NCBI GenBank assembly: GCA_049999805.1
Contig: JBNGIO010006231.1
Location: 1-64,000 of the forward strand
Direction: 5' to 3'
Origin: Folioceros fuciformis
Lineage: Eukaryota; Anthocerotophyta; Anthocerotopsida; Anthocerotales
DNA: 64,000 bases
Below, one piece after another: positions 1 to 9,956 of the stretch (position 1 is the stretch's first letter; the number at the start of each line of letters is the position of its first letter). The notes beneath the pieces are model-generated. The model was not told the origin of the DNA and ran no database searches. It saw only the letters and a list, made by a program, of their open reading frames with translations. A program made the translations under genes and the position numbers.

Positions 1-2715
1 AATGGAGGAGAATTTACCTCCCAAGCATTTTTTGATTATTGTCGGGTTGAAGGCATAGCCCAGCAATTTTCCATTGCTTATACTCCTCAGCAAAATGGTG
101 TGGCCGAGAATAAAAATCTACGTTTACACGAAATCACTGGATGCTTATTATCTCAAGCTAAATTACCTAAGATTTATTGGGCTGAAGCCATTCTTACTGC
201 CACTTATCTTCTGAATAGATTACCTACCTCTGCTGTAAAGAACATGACTCCATATGAAGCTTTATTGGTCGCAAGCCCTCGATTGAGCACCTTCGTATTT
301 TTGGCTCCCCAGCTTATGCTTTTATTCCTCCTGCACAACGCAAGAAATTTGATCCAAAAGTTGTCCAATATAAGTTTATTGGCTATACTGAAGGCATCAA
401 AGGCTATAAATTATTCGACCCCTCTAATCATAAGCTTCTATATGCTCGTAGTGTGACCTTTAATGAGTCTGCCCTTCTCTTACCTTTAGTGGGAGGATCT
501 GTCGATTTTCCTTCACTCTCGGCTACTCCCACACCATTTCCTTCTGATAACGAAGATTCCTCTATTTTTCCTGATTATGATCCCCTTAATCACTTCCCTT
601 TTCCTTCTTCTCGTGTTGTCTCTGATTTGCAGGAGGAGGAGGAGTCAATCCTCCTACGACGACCTACTACACCAGATCCTGACTNNNNNNNNNNNNNNNN
701 NNNNNNNNNNNNNNNNNNNNNNNNNNNNNNNNNNNNNNNNNNNNNNNNNNNNNNNNNNNNNNNNNNNNNNNNNNNNNNNNNNNNATCCTGACTTGGAAGA
801 ACCTCAACATCTTCCTAAACCTGGTGACTTTGATTATGAGGATTTTGATCCTGCGTATGAAAATCATGTCGATCATGAGGATTCTCTACTAGTCCTTGAA
901 CCTATTCAGGGACCACATCCGCCATCTGTCGTAAATGACACTTCTAATGATGAGCAACCTGCACCCAGGTACAACTTACGTTCCCGTCCAAGCATCCCTG
1001 GACCTGCCAGTTGGTGAGAGCCTCCCCTTGGGTACCTTGCTATTGCCGATCACACTTCTTCGCTTGCATTACCTTACCTAGAAGCCATATACAAAGCCAC
1101 AGCTGACCCTCAAGAACCTGCTACTTTAAAACAAGCCTTTACCCTACCTGAAAAGGACTTATGGAAAGCAGCTGTAGATTCTGAATACAATTCATTAGTT
1201 AAGAACTCTACATGGGAGCTGGTCAGGCCACCTAAAGGAAGAAAAATTATTCCTAGCAAATGGGTATTCAAAATTAAGAGAAAAGGGGATGGATCAATTG
1301 AACACTACAAGGCAAGACTAGTAGCACGAGGATTCACCCAGATACCAGGTCTGGCCTATATACCATATGCCACATATGCCCCAGTAGCTAAGTTTGCTTC
1401 ATTACGTATGATTTTTGCTTTAACTGCGCAATATGATTTCCATCTCCACATGATGGATGTTAAGACAGCATATTTGTATGGCCGTCTCCAAGAGGAAATC
1501 TATATAAAACAACCCGAGGGTTATGAACTTAAAGGCAAAGAAGATTGTGTATGCAAACTTATTAAATGCATTTATGGCTTAAAACAATCAGGGAAAGAGT
1601 GGAATGTTACAATACATACTAAGCTGGTTAATAGAGGCTTTAAACGTAGTAAAGCCGATGCCAGCATGTATATATTAAAATCAGGAAATGATATTCTTTA
1701 TCTACTATTATATGTTGATGATTTATTCATGTCTTCATCATCAGCTTCTCTCCTAGCAGAAATAAAACTTTGGTTACGAGGTCATTTTGAAATGATTGAT
1801 CTCGGTGAGATGACATATGCTCTTGGAGTTAATATCATTCGTGATAGAATTAATAAAACCTTGAGTATTGTTCAAAAAAAATACATAATTGAAAGCTTGG
1901 CTAAGTTTGGACTTGAGGAAGCAAAGCCCGCTCCTACACCTTTTGCTAGCGGCATATGCCTTACCTCCTCTATGAGCCCAACCACTGATGCGGAAAAACA
2001 AGAGATGTCAGCAGTACCATATAGACATGCTGTTGGCACTTTAATATATTTGAGTAATTTTACAAGACCAGACATATCATTCGAAGTAAGCACCTGCTCA
2101 CAGTTTTTAGAAAATCCTGGACGTGAATACTGGATGTCAGTAAAACGCATCTTCAGGTACCTCAAAGGCACAATGAATACAGGACTCATGTATAGGCATA
2201 CAATTGGTATAGAAAAACTTACTTTGACAGCTTATGCTGATGCTGATTATGCTGGAGATTATGACACTAGGAGGTCAGTCTCGGGTTATGTACTAGTTTT
2301 AGGCAATGCACCTATTTCCTAGTCAAGTAGAAAACAACCTACCATCGCTCTCTCAAGTACTGAGTCAGAATATAGAGTCCTGACATCAACAGCCAAAGAA
2401 ATTGTTTGGAGTAGGTTAGTTTTGAATGAATTAGATCATCCGCAAAATGAACCAACTACATTATTTAGTGATAGTCAAGGAGCCATAGCTTTAGCACATA
2501 ATCCTGTTTTTCATTCTAGGACTAAACACATAGCAGTGGAATATCATTACATTAGAGAAGTTTTGGAAGACAAAACAATAGATATTAAGTATATTTCAAC
2601 TCATGAAAATCCAGCTGACATATTAACCAAATCCCTTGGACGGGATTTACATAACAAACACATGAGAAGTTTGGGCATTTTAGATATTAAATCCAAACCA
2701 CCTTTATTACCATAG
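1..2715 (+). mobile_element. Ty1/Copia retrotransposon fragment (integrase, RT, RNase H), decayed
   Basis: The window opens inside the integrase core: frame 1 reads NGGEF and then YTPQQNGVAENK, the usual Copia integrase signature. Near base 267 the coding frame moves from frame 1 to frame 3 (integrase C-terminus, IFGSPAYAF), a frameshift. After a 100-N gap, frame 1 resumes and carries the reverse transcriptase, with KWVFKIKRKGDGSIEHYKAR, YGLKQSGKEW and the catalytic YVDD at 1711-1722. The RNase H/connection region follows (SSTESEY, ADILTK) and ends at 2715. In-frame stops at 1015-1017 (TGA) and 2320-2322 (TAG, at the position usually coding Trp before SSRK) break the polyprotein. The gag, protease and 5' LTR lie outside the window. 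No 3' LTR for this orientation was recognised. The element is a dead autonomous-type Copia copy; family membership is clear and lineage is not assigned. Confidence 0.93.
685..784. other. Assembly gap (100 N) with repeated flanks
   Basis: One hundred N bases. The nine bases just before the gap (ATCCTGACT, 676-684) are repeated exactly just after it (785-793), so the two contig ends probably overlap and the gap may have no real length. It lies in the integrase-RT linker of the Copia element. Confidence 0.95.
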
Positions 2716-2946
2716 TAAGTACATTATTGTCAAGGGCTGATATAATTTAACTTCTTTATCCTAGCCCTATATTTGGTCCTTAAATCTCAATGTCTTCTTC
2801 TACCCTTAACTCTTCATCATAGTAGATGTCATTTTCTAGATGTAAGGACCAAATAGAACCTGTTTCCAAAAGAAACTTTTAGAATACATGTAGGGGTAGA
2901 AGGATGAATGGCCTCATAGAAGATATGTAGAATCAAGAGCATAAAT

Positions 2947-3170
2947 GCTCTGATACCATGATGAGAATCATTTCATGCTCTAAGATATGCTTACATTACT
3001 TATGTTGCTTGGAGCAAATGTTTTTATAGTACAAACGGTTATTGGTTGTTATAACTAATATAACCGAAATAACAAATAACTACTTGTGTAACCTCCTAGG
3101 AAACTACTTCTAGCCCTAGAATTAAATACTTATTTAATTCTAGGTATTTATATTGCCCTAACGAATAGTG
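2947..3170 (-). mobile_element. Orphan Copia LTR with tRNA-iMet primer-binding site
   Basis: GCTCTGATACCA at 2947-2958 is the reverse complement of TGGTATCAGAGC, the primer-binding site complementary to initiator tRNA-Met used by most plant Copia elements. The next bases on the plus strand are TGATGAGAATC, so an LTR edge (TG..CA) starts at 2959. Read on the minus strand this is the end of a 5' LTR followed by its PBS. The far end of the LTR is uncertain; I place it near 3170. No matching internal region lies on the expected side, where the oppositely oriented Copia body (1-2715) sits instead, so this is a truncated or nested third element. Confidence 0.6.
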
Positions 3171-3239
3171 CAAAAAAAGTATCTATTTTATCAAGATGAA
3201 GGCATTTAAATGTGTTGGGTTGAGATGAAAATTGGGAAG

Positions 3240-5652
3240 TGGTTGGCCAGGCTATTATGGTGTAGGTTGGACAGGTAGTGCTGTTCCCATAGGGATGTCA
3301 TCGTCGCCATCTACAGGATCTGCAGGAAGATTAGATCCTCCCACTTCAATTGAGCCTTGCATGTCCTCTAGGAAGGTGATGTCCCGTGAGTGAGTCACTT
3401 TGTGAGTTCATGGGTACATGATTTTGAATCCCTTGACGCCAATGGTGAAGCCAATGAAGATGTGTTTACGTGGGTGATCCTGTAGCTTGGTTCTTGTGGC
3501 TTTAGGTATGTGTGCGAACACGGGAGAGCCAAAGACCTTGAGGTTTGAGAGGTTAGGCTTGTGCCCCGTCCATACTTCATAAGGAGTCTCTTGTGGCAAG
3601 GCAATTGTGACGAATTTGTTGAAGGGGTAAACTGAAGAGGCCATGGCTTCTAGCTAGTATGTCTTTGGCAAGTTGGCATGGATCAACATGGCCAATCCAT
3701 ACTCTTGCATTGTCCTCTTCATCCTTTTGGATACCCCGTTTTGTTGAAATATGTGGGGTGTACTTACTTGCTTATTGATGCCGCATGATTTGCAGAAAAT
3801 CACTTGAAGCATATTCTCCTCCTCCATCTAAACGGATTGTGAGGAGCTTCTCTCTTGTTCGCTTCTTAGCCCACACTATGTGTTCTTGGAAACAAGTAAG
3901 AACTTGAGATTTGTGCTTCAATAAGTAGAGGACAATGAATCTGCTCATATTGTCGATAACCAATATGAAATACAGCTATTTGTGAACAAATCTCTGGAAC
4001 TGTCCTCAGATGTCGGAGTGTACTAACTCCAAGTGTTTTATGGATCTGATGGTTGATTTAGGAAAGGGGGCACGATGACTCTTCCCGAGTGAGCATGCCC
4101 GGAGATGCCAAACTCCTCCACATTAGTGTGATGCCTTTGGCTGCACCTATTGAGAGCATTTGCTCCATTCTTTGTATCCCCATATGGCCAAGTCTTGCCT
4201 CTCATAAGTAGGATTGATTGTGCTTGGTTGGAGTAGATAGTGATCGAGCAGAGTTGTGACTTCTATCCATGTTGAGGTGATACTGGTTATCATTCGTGAG
4301 ATCTGCAGTGGCAATAAGCTCTCCTTGAGGCGTCTCCACGACGCAATGGCCTTGTCCGAAGCATACATAGCAGCTAGACTCACTAATTTTTTGGACTGAA
4401 AATAGATTTTTAGTTAGTTCTAGAACATGCAGTACGTTTGAAATTTGAAGTGTGCTTCAAATTTCAAACAGTTTGAGCTTGAAGTCTACTAATCCTTGTC
4501 CTTCTATTGCGTGCCTTGTGTTGTCACCCAGGTTGACGAAGTGAGGGGGCTTAAAAGGTGTAAAGTCTTTGAAGTACTTTCAGTGTGGGGTCATATGCTG
4601 TGACGCCCCTAAGTCTATGTACCAGGAATGTTGTCCTTGAGCAATTAGGCATGAACTGACTAGATCTGATGGTGGTGAGTCTGGCTTAGTGTTTTGTAGG
4701 CATAGGAATGTCTTTCACTGTCTCTTCTTGGTTAAACCTAATTGACCTAATGCTTCTTCTCTATCTCTCCTGTGATTATTGTCTGCCATACGTCTTCGGC
4801 ACTCTTCATATGTGTGCCCTAGAATCTTGTAGTAGCCGAATATCTTTTTCCAACTTGGGTTGAAGTTGTCGTGTCCTCTAGGGTGAAGCCTCTACCCCTA
4901 TGTGTTTGCTGTCGTTTGCAGGTGAACCTGTTGCGGCCTCAAGCTCTTCCTCTATCTATGAAGTAGGCAGCACTAGAGGATTCCCCGCCAAAGAAGGAAG
5001 CGAATACCTTCCTTCTTACTTCTTCTGTTAGCATAGCACTATTTACTTTATTTACTATAAGTGACATTGCACCTTGTAGGGATTGGACGATGAAGATCCA
5101 TGATTTGGGTAGAGTTGATGGTAATATTGTTGCTGTTAGATCTTCAGTCATAGTGAAGCCACAAGACTGGAACTTGGCGGTTCAGCTCCTAAACAACATG
5201 GTATGTACATCTACCTAGTCAATTTTTGACATTCTTAAAGTGAAATAATTCTTGATAGTGTAAACTGTGTGCATGATATCGGTGGGAGCATATATGTCAT
5301 GGAGTTGTTGCCAAGCTTTCGCGGCTATCTTGATGCCTTCCAGCTGTTGCACATTTTCAGATCTTATGCCTTGCATGATAACATTATTGGCTTGCTGGTT
5401 TTTATCATCCCACTCTTCCTTTTGAGTGTCTGTGGCATTAGCACCTAATGGGCGTGGTGTAGGAATTGATGGAGAGCCATTTCCTACCACAAATTCATGA
5501 AGTTTCCTCTCCTTGAGGATATTGGTGATTTTGAATTTCCATTGGGGAAATTTTGTTGCTGCCCATGCATCTAATCTATCTTCCTTGGATAGTGAGATGT
5601 TGGAGGTCATTTTGCGCTGTTGTTTGTGTCTAATTTGTGTGTCTGTGGGCAC
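3240..5652 (-). mobile_element. Ty1/Copia retrotransposon fragment (gag to integrase), minus strand, decayed
   Basis: Read on the minus strand, a gag protein begins at about 5607 (MTSNISLSKEDRLDAWAATK). It continues with UBN2/gag_pre-type sequence (ATKFPQWKFKI, WQQLHDIYA) to a stop near 5215 and resumes at 5151-4939. A degenerate zinc-knuckle region lies near 4800-4870. The protease motif reads YIDLGASQHMT at about 4618-4586, where Asp-Leu-Gly-Ala replaces the usual Asp-Ser/Thr-Gly-Ala. Integrase core sequence (DNMSRF, RLDGGGEYAS) lies at about 3963-3772, and the C-terminal GSPVFAHIPKA at about 3530-3480. Several stops and frameshifts interrupt it, and it ends before any reverse transcriptase, so it is 3'-truncated. 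It faces the opposite way to the 1-2715 element. Confidence 0.9.
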
Positions 5653-6259
5653 GTGCTAGCATGCGTGGCTACTTTGCTGTTAGCTTATATCTTGAAGATA
5701 CAGTTTCTAAAGGAGGCAAATTGTCTCCAAGTGCATGGTGAGTAGAATCCTGACTATTTGAGGTTTGTTTCTGACTTTGGCATTTTGAAGTTGGCTAATC
5801 TTGTGAATTACTGACGTTTCCAGTGCTTCAATTTCAGGTTATGGAGGATTCTTGAACAAGTTGTTCCTTCTGGATATGGTATCTAAATGGGCATGGATTC
5901 TTTCCGAAGCTAGTTATTGCAGTAGGGGATGACCACATCAAAGGATGTGGTGTATTGATTAATCATTGTAGGTGAATAGGAAGGAGACCTGAATATATGA
6001 CCAATCGCATTCATTAGGCTCTACATATCAGTAGTTCATGTCCTACGAGGAGCAATATGCATGAGACTCTAGATCAGGTATAGACTAGAAGGTCTTCGTT
6101 TGCTTCCTTTGAGTTACTACTCTTTAATGGAATCTTGCGAAATTCGAGGTTATGTGCAACTCGGTGTGCTCTTCTAAGCATGTGCTCTCTCTTCGAGAAC
6201 TGGCATGATGGTTGGGTTTATTTCTCATAATTAAGAGGACGGGGAAGCATTTATGTTTT

Positions 6260-6600
6260 GCTCTGATGCCATGACATAGTATAGTGTGTCACTGAATAGG
6301 TAGTTGTGCAAGAGAGAATCATAGATTGATGAATGAGAAGACCATGTTAAGTTGATCGAGTGTTGTACAAGAGAGAATTATAGATTGATCGTCGCGAGAA
6401 TCATATATTGATGGTATGAGAAGTAGATGTTAAGTTCGTATGGTGAAGCGGTGCCTTGGGCTAAGCGCTTCATGACGGTTCGTAAAAATGGCTGAAACGT
6501 GCGCTGAATAATGCTAGATCCAGTACTGTTTCTACAGTGATGAGGTAAGCGTTAGTTTTAAAGCTGTTAGAGCTCTCACATGCCTTTCACCCTCCTGTGT
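6260..6600 (-). mobile_element. 5' LTR and primer-binding site of the minus-strand Copia element
   Basis: GCTCTGATGCCA at 6260-6271 is the reverse complement of TGGCATCAGAGC, a one-base variant of the initiator-tRNA-Met primer-binding site. An LTR edge (TGACATAGTATAG) starts at 6272 on the plus strand. This places the 5' LTR of the gag-integrase element directly upstream of its gag. Inside the LTR an imperfect repeat (AGAGAATCATAGATTGAT, then AGAGAATTATAGATTGAT and GAGAATCATATATTGATGG) recurs about every 50-60 bp between 6310 and 6430. The outer LTR end is not clear; about 6600 is an estimate. Bases 5653-6259 form the leader between PBS and gag and hold nothing else recognisable. Confidence 0.6.
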
Positions 6601-6843
6601 CTTATAAAGTATTTTCTCTCGATAAAGGCTAGATCCATATATTTCTACCATGAGGTGCGCAGAATTGCTTTTTCAAGGAACGCAGGCCTGTTTCCGTAGG
6701 GAACGCAGATCTGCTGCCGTAAGGAACAGAGGCCTCCCTTCTGTTTCTTGGAACAATCCTTGCGCTTGCCTAACAACAGGCGACTAGAGTTGTCTAAGTG
6801 ATTCCTCATCAACGGCAATCTAGGTTGTACAGGCTAAGGTCTC

Positions 6844-8847
6844 ATGCATCCATTTCCACTTCGTCGGCTGGTAGTGGTGGTTGAAAGCACGGCTGCTTTG
6901 AGATATGAATGGTCGCGCCTCAATGACTATGTCGAGAAAATTGTTCGAGGTTTCTATGGTCAGGACGTGAATGGAACTAGAATGTCAGTTACCTCAGCAG
7001 ACACTGGTTTGGTTTTGTTCAACAGCCATAGTGCTTATAATGAAAGGTTGGTAAAGCTCCAGGGCTGGACCAGCAGTATGGATGTCTTCCTTCACTGGCT
7101 GCGTAACATCTGGTTCAGTGGGCGCAGGTTTGGAGAAGTGGCTATGGCCGAGGGGCTTGCAGAGGCTCTTCTCATGTGTCTTCAAGGGCAAAATGTCGCA
7201 AACGTGACTGGATCGGACCAGAAGCACGTCCTCCTGATAGCTACATCTGCTCCCTGCAGCACACCAACGCCGGTTGTCACCCCGCCTATTAATTTAGATG
7301 GCAACTCCAATGCCTCGGAGCCAGGGATTCGCCCACGGCGCCTTGCACATTCACAGGATGTGGCCAAGTGGTTCCCTCAATGCCACGTTTCCTTGTCTGT
7401 CATCTGCCCGAGAAGACATCCCCAGTTGCGCTCCATTTTCGACCTGGCCCAGCGGAATGCAAGCTCAGCTGACCCAGAAGCGTTCATTCCCAAACAGTAT
7501 CCCCACGACACAGTTCTTCTATCCGATGGTTTCTGGGAGGCCCGTGCTGCTTTGGGCATGAATGGGAACATCTCCTCTGTGCCTCGAGGCTGGAAAGCTG
7601 AACGTCATGACATTCCGATTACGTCAGGGCAAACGTCAAGTGTGACTTCACGACGCATGGCCAGCGTTCCACGGCGCCAAGCTAGAGATCACATTTCCTC
7701 AAGACCGCCACCTGTATGGGTTAAAAAGACTACGGCGACGACTGGAACAGGTGAACCTCAACTCAGCACTACTTCCTCTTCAACCAAAGCAGTACACAAT
7801 GACTTGAGCTCTCACTCAAACCTTATGGTCCACTATCAGGCGGACGATAATGATTCCCAGAGTCGGGATGGAAAGTTCGATAGAGCTACAACTTCCCTAC
7901 CGCCTGAGGGAACTGGGGAAGACTTTTTCCCTGGACTTCAAATGGGACAGGCGTTTATGCGAATGGGACTTGACGCAAGTCAGGGTCAAGTGGGCCTGAA
8001 TACTCTGAAGGTAGACATGCTGGGACAGGGATGTTTTGCAACTGAGTTGCATCCTTATGCAATGGAGCCATCAAACTTGATTATGACCCGGGCTGAGCTT
8101 GCTGCTGTCAGTGCGGCGAACAGTCAGCTGCCTGCAGTACTTAGCCAGCTGAGGGGTCTGTATACTGCACCGTTTGGACAACAAAATCCATGGTTCGCAT
8201 GGTATTTGACATCAGGAAGTAATGTTCTGGACAGAGCGGCTACGCAAATTGGAGGCGTCGGTGCAAACAGATTCTCAGGAATTATGGGTACTCTCTTTAA
8301 TATACCAGAGCCTACTCAACGCTTGAAACCATCTTCCGTCACACGAGCTTCACACCAGAGTCTTCAACAACACACATTCGGCCCCCCTCAGCGTACAATT
8401 GGCCTGCCCTCGGTGAATCCACAGCGACAGGTTCCACAGTCTTCTCAGGCACCTGGAGGAAAGTATGCAAGGTTGTGGGACGGTGTGTTAGCAGCTGACC
8501 GTCACGGACAGACTGTGGTTATTTGCAAGTTAGAGTGTTATAGACCGAGTTTGTCACCAGAAACACTTGCTGCAGATTGGCCTTCCACATTTCGCATAAT
8601 GAGGGTCATTGATCAGGACCTCATGAGCAGCGTAGAGTTGGAGGGAAAAGAAGAAGTTTTGGCTTTCAGGGCACTGAATCACCATCCATTCCTCTTTCAG
8701 CTGGCAGAAAAGAAATTGCGTGCTGTGATTGAACTGCCAAGCCAGACAATACTGCTGGCAAGTATGCCTAACGAAGGAAGAATGGTCGGTGTGCTATTTC
8801 CAAGCCACAATGTCATCTTAATGCCAACCAATGCAAATCCTCAGTAG
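6844..8847 (+). CDS. MED25: Mediator subunit 25 (MED25/PFT1)-like protein, diverged duplicate
   Basis: A single uninterrupted frame of 667 residues with ATG at 6844. Residues about 8-240 form the MED25 von Willebrand-A domain (LVVVVESTAALRYEW, VFLHWLRNIWFSGRRFGEVA, AEGLAEALL, VSLSVICPRR). The middle is Ser/Asn/Gly-rich and about 30-35 residues shorter than in the second copy. The last about 125 residues are the ACID/PTOV1 domain (KYARLWDGVL, TLAADWPSTFRIMR, AVIELPSQTILLAS). Family role: MED25 is a Mediator tail/arm subunit whose ACID domain binds transcription factors in jasmonate, light and flowering control. This copy has lost the usual FPGDMVVFKP motif (here FPSHNVILMP) and stops earlier, so it is either degenerating under weak constraint or specialised. 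The lack of introns is unusual because plant MED25 is normally intron-rich. Confidence 0.85.
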   Translation: MHPFPLRRLVVVVESTAALRYEWSRLNDYVEKIVRGFYGQDVNGTRMSVTSADTGLVLFNSHSAYNERLVKLQGWTSSMDVFLHWLRNIWFSGRRFGEVAMAEGLAEALLMCLQGQNVANVTGSDQKHVLLIATSAPCSTPTPVVTPPINLDGNSNASEPGIRPRRLAHSQDVAKWFPQCHVSLSVICPRRHPQLRSIFDLAQRNASSADPEAFIPKQYPHDTVLLSDGFWEARAALGMNGNISSVPRGWKAERHDIPITSGQTSSVTSRRMASVPRRQARDHISSRPPPVWVKKTTATTGTGEPQLSTTSSSTKAVHNDLSSHSNLMVHYQADDNDSQSRDGKFDRATTSLPPEGTGEDFFPGLQMGQAFMRMGLDASQGQVGLNTLKVDMLGQGCFATELHPYAMEPSNLIMTRAELAAVSAANSQLPAVLSQLRGLYTAPFGQQNPWFAWYLTSGSNVLDRAATQIGGVGANRFSGIMGTLFNIPEPTQRLKPSSVTRASHQSLQQHTFGPPQRTIGLPSVNPQRQVPQSSQAPGGKYARLWDGVLAADRHGQTVVICKLECYRPSLSPETLAADWPSTFRIMRVIDQDLMSSVELEGKEEVLAFRALNHHPFLFQLAEKKLRAVIELPSQTILLASMPNEGRMVGVLFPSHNVILMPTNANPQ

Positions 8848-8949
8848 CGCCCTCAGGAACATACGCCGTTTCAGTTTAAACTAATGTTATCGGCATTTCA
8901 GTGCTGAAACCGTTAGTAGCTATTGGAAGCTGGTAGAAACATGATTCAA

Positions 8950-9300
8950 GGACAAGATCTGGGAAGAGGTTCACAACATTTTTCTGTCATGCACGGGACG
9001 AGAGCGGAAGGCAACTTGCAAAAAATGTCTTGGTGAGGACAAAGCTGGCCAGGTAGTGTATCCACAGAACGCTTTGTCCTGGGAAACCTGTTAGATTATG
9101 ACATGATACTGAGAACCTCATTGTAGTAGTCATGTATTGAGGTCATCACAAGAACAGAGTCGCTGTGTCAAAGGCAAACCTTCCCTCCCAGTATCCTTGT
9201 GTTATCTTCAACATCCCTCGGTACATGTCTGCCTGCAAGTAAGGGACTCCAATTACATCAACTGCTCGCAACTTCGTACGCTCATTTGCGAAAGCTATAC
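8950..9300 (-). pseudogene. Truncated haspin C-terminal exons carried by the duplication
   Basis: On the minus strand, ADMYRGMLKITQGYWEGR (about 9236-9183) matches the penultimate coding block of the intact haspin gene at 15.2 kb. The following exon (about 9090-9030) has an extra base relative to copy 2 (AGGACAAAGCGTTC against AAGACAAACGTTC), which breaks the frame of the TNVLW motif. No upstream haspin exons are present on this side. It is a non-functional by-product of the segmental duplication. Confidence 0.75.
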
Positions 9301-9404
9301 ACCTGCCGATCCCAACAACCAGTCCCTTCCTTGCTGGGACACTGCCATCCTGAATCCACGATTTCAACTTCAGAGCCTCAGAAGACTAAGTGCCGGTGAC
9401 CTGG

Positions 9405-9956
9405 GCCCAATCACCTGGAAAATCGTCTTTATGTCCTTTATACGACACCCTCCTGTGCGGGGAAGCCTTCCTCCGATGTAGTGAACCGAGTACACCCGCC
9501 ACAAACTGATCCCAGACCTTCCAGGCCCGGACTCAATTTGCATGTCTGACTACTCCGGGTATCTTCCAGCACAGCGAGAAACGTACGCCTTCTCCACCTG
9601 CGTTCCCCGTGAGCGGAAAGGTTGAGAATCTTCAACTTCGCAGAAATAGCAGGGGACTAAGGGGCTGCCAGCAACATAGCAATGAGCAGACCGAGCACCC
9701 TGCACCTTGTCCCGTCCCTTACCATGGACTTGACAGTGGCAAACACATGCTCAGAGTACATCCCGGAAGACTTGTTTAACACAATAAATCCCTCATCCTC
9801 ATAGACAATTTGCTGCCTGCTGACTCCCTCGTTGCACTGCATGGCGGCTTCTGCCACAATCGCCCGCTCCACCTCCACCGATCTAGCATATTCGGAGCTG
9901 AATGGGGTAAGGGGAACCGGAAGGTCCAGAGCTTCAACAGAATCCTGCTGAAGCAA
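9405..9956 (-). pseudogene. RPUS1-like (RluA-family) RNA pseudouridine synthase remnant
   Basis: Minus-strand fragments resemble plant RNA pseudouridine synthase 1. One runs from about 9956 (LTPFSSEYARSVEVERAI, IVYEDEGFIVLNKSSGMY) to a clean donor site, ATG|GTAAGG, at 9722. A second starts near 9592 (VEKAYVSRCAGRYPE), hits an in-frame TAG at 9552-9550, and continues in the same frame with ESGPGRSGISLWRVYSVHY and IKDIKTIFQVIG to about 9405. The catalytic RLD-containing exon expected between these pieces is not visible, and neither the start nor the C-terminus is found. It is therefore most likely a dead fragment. The assignment rests on remembered family sequence and is moderately secure. Confidence 0.55.

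Larger units (their letters stand above)
6700..9305. repeat. Segmental duplication, copy 1 (MED25-like gene plus haspin 3' end)
   Basis: This block aligns by eye with 12585-15325 from about 120-150 bp upstream of the MED25 start codon to roughly 400 bp past its stop. Shared non-coding stretches include CGGCAATCTAGGTTG upstream and TCCTTGTGTTATCTTC downstream. Similarity stops near 9301 in this copy and near 15322 in copy 2. The block therefore carries a MED25-like gene on the plus strand and the last haspin exons on the minus strand. Confidence 0.85.

Noticed and set aside
2716-2958. Polypurine tract and 3' LTR for the plus-strand Copia element
   Set aside because: The TG edge at 2959 is preceded by a reverse-complement primer-binding site, which fits a minus-strand 5' LTR instead.
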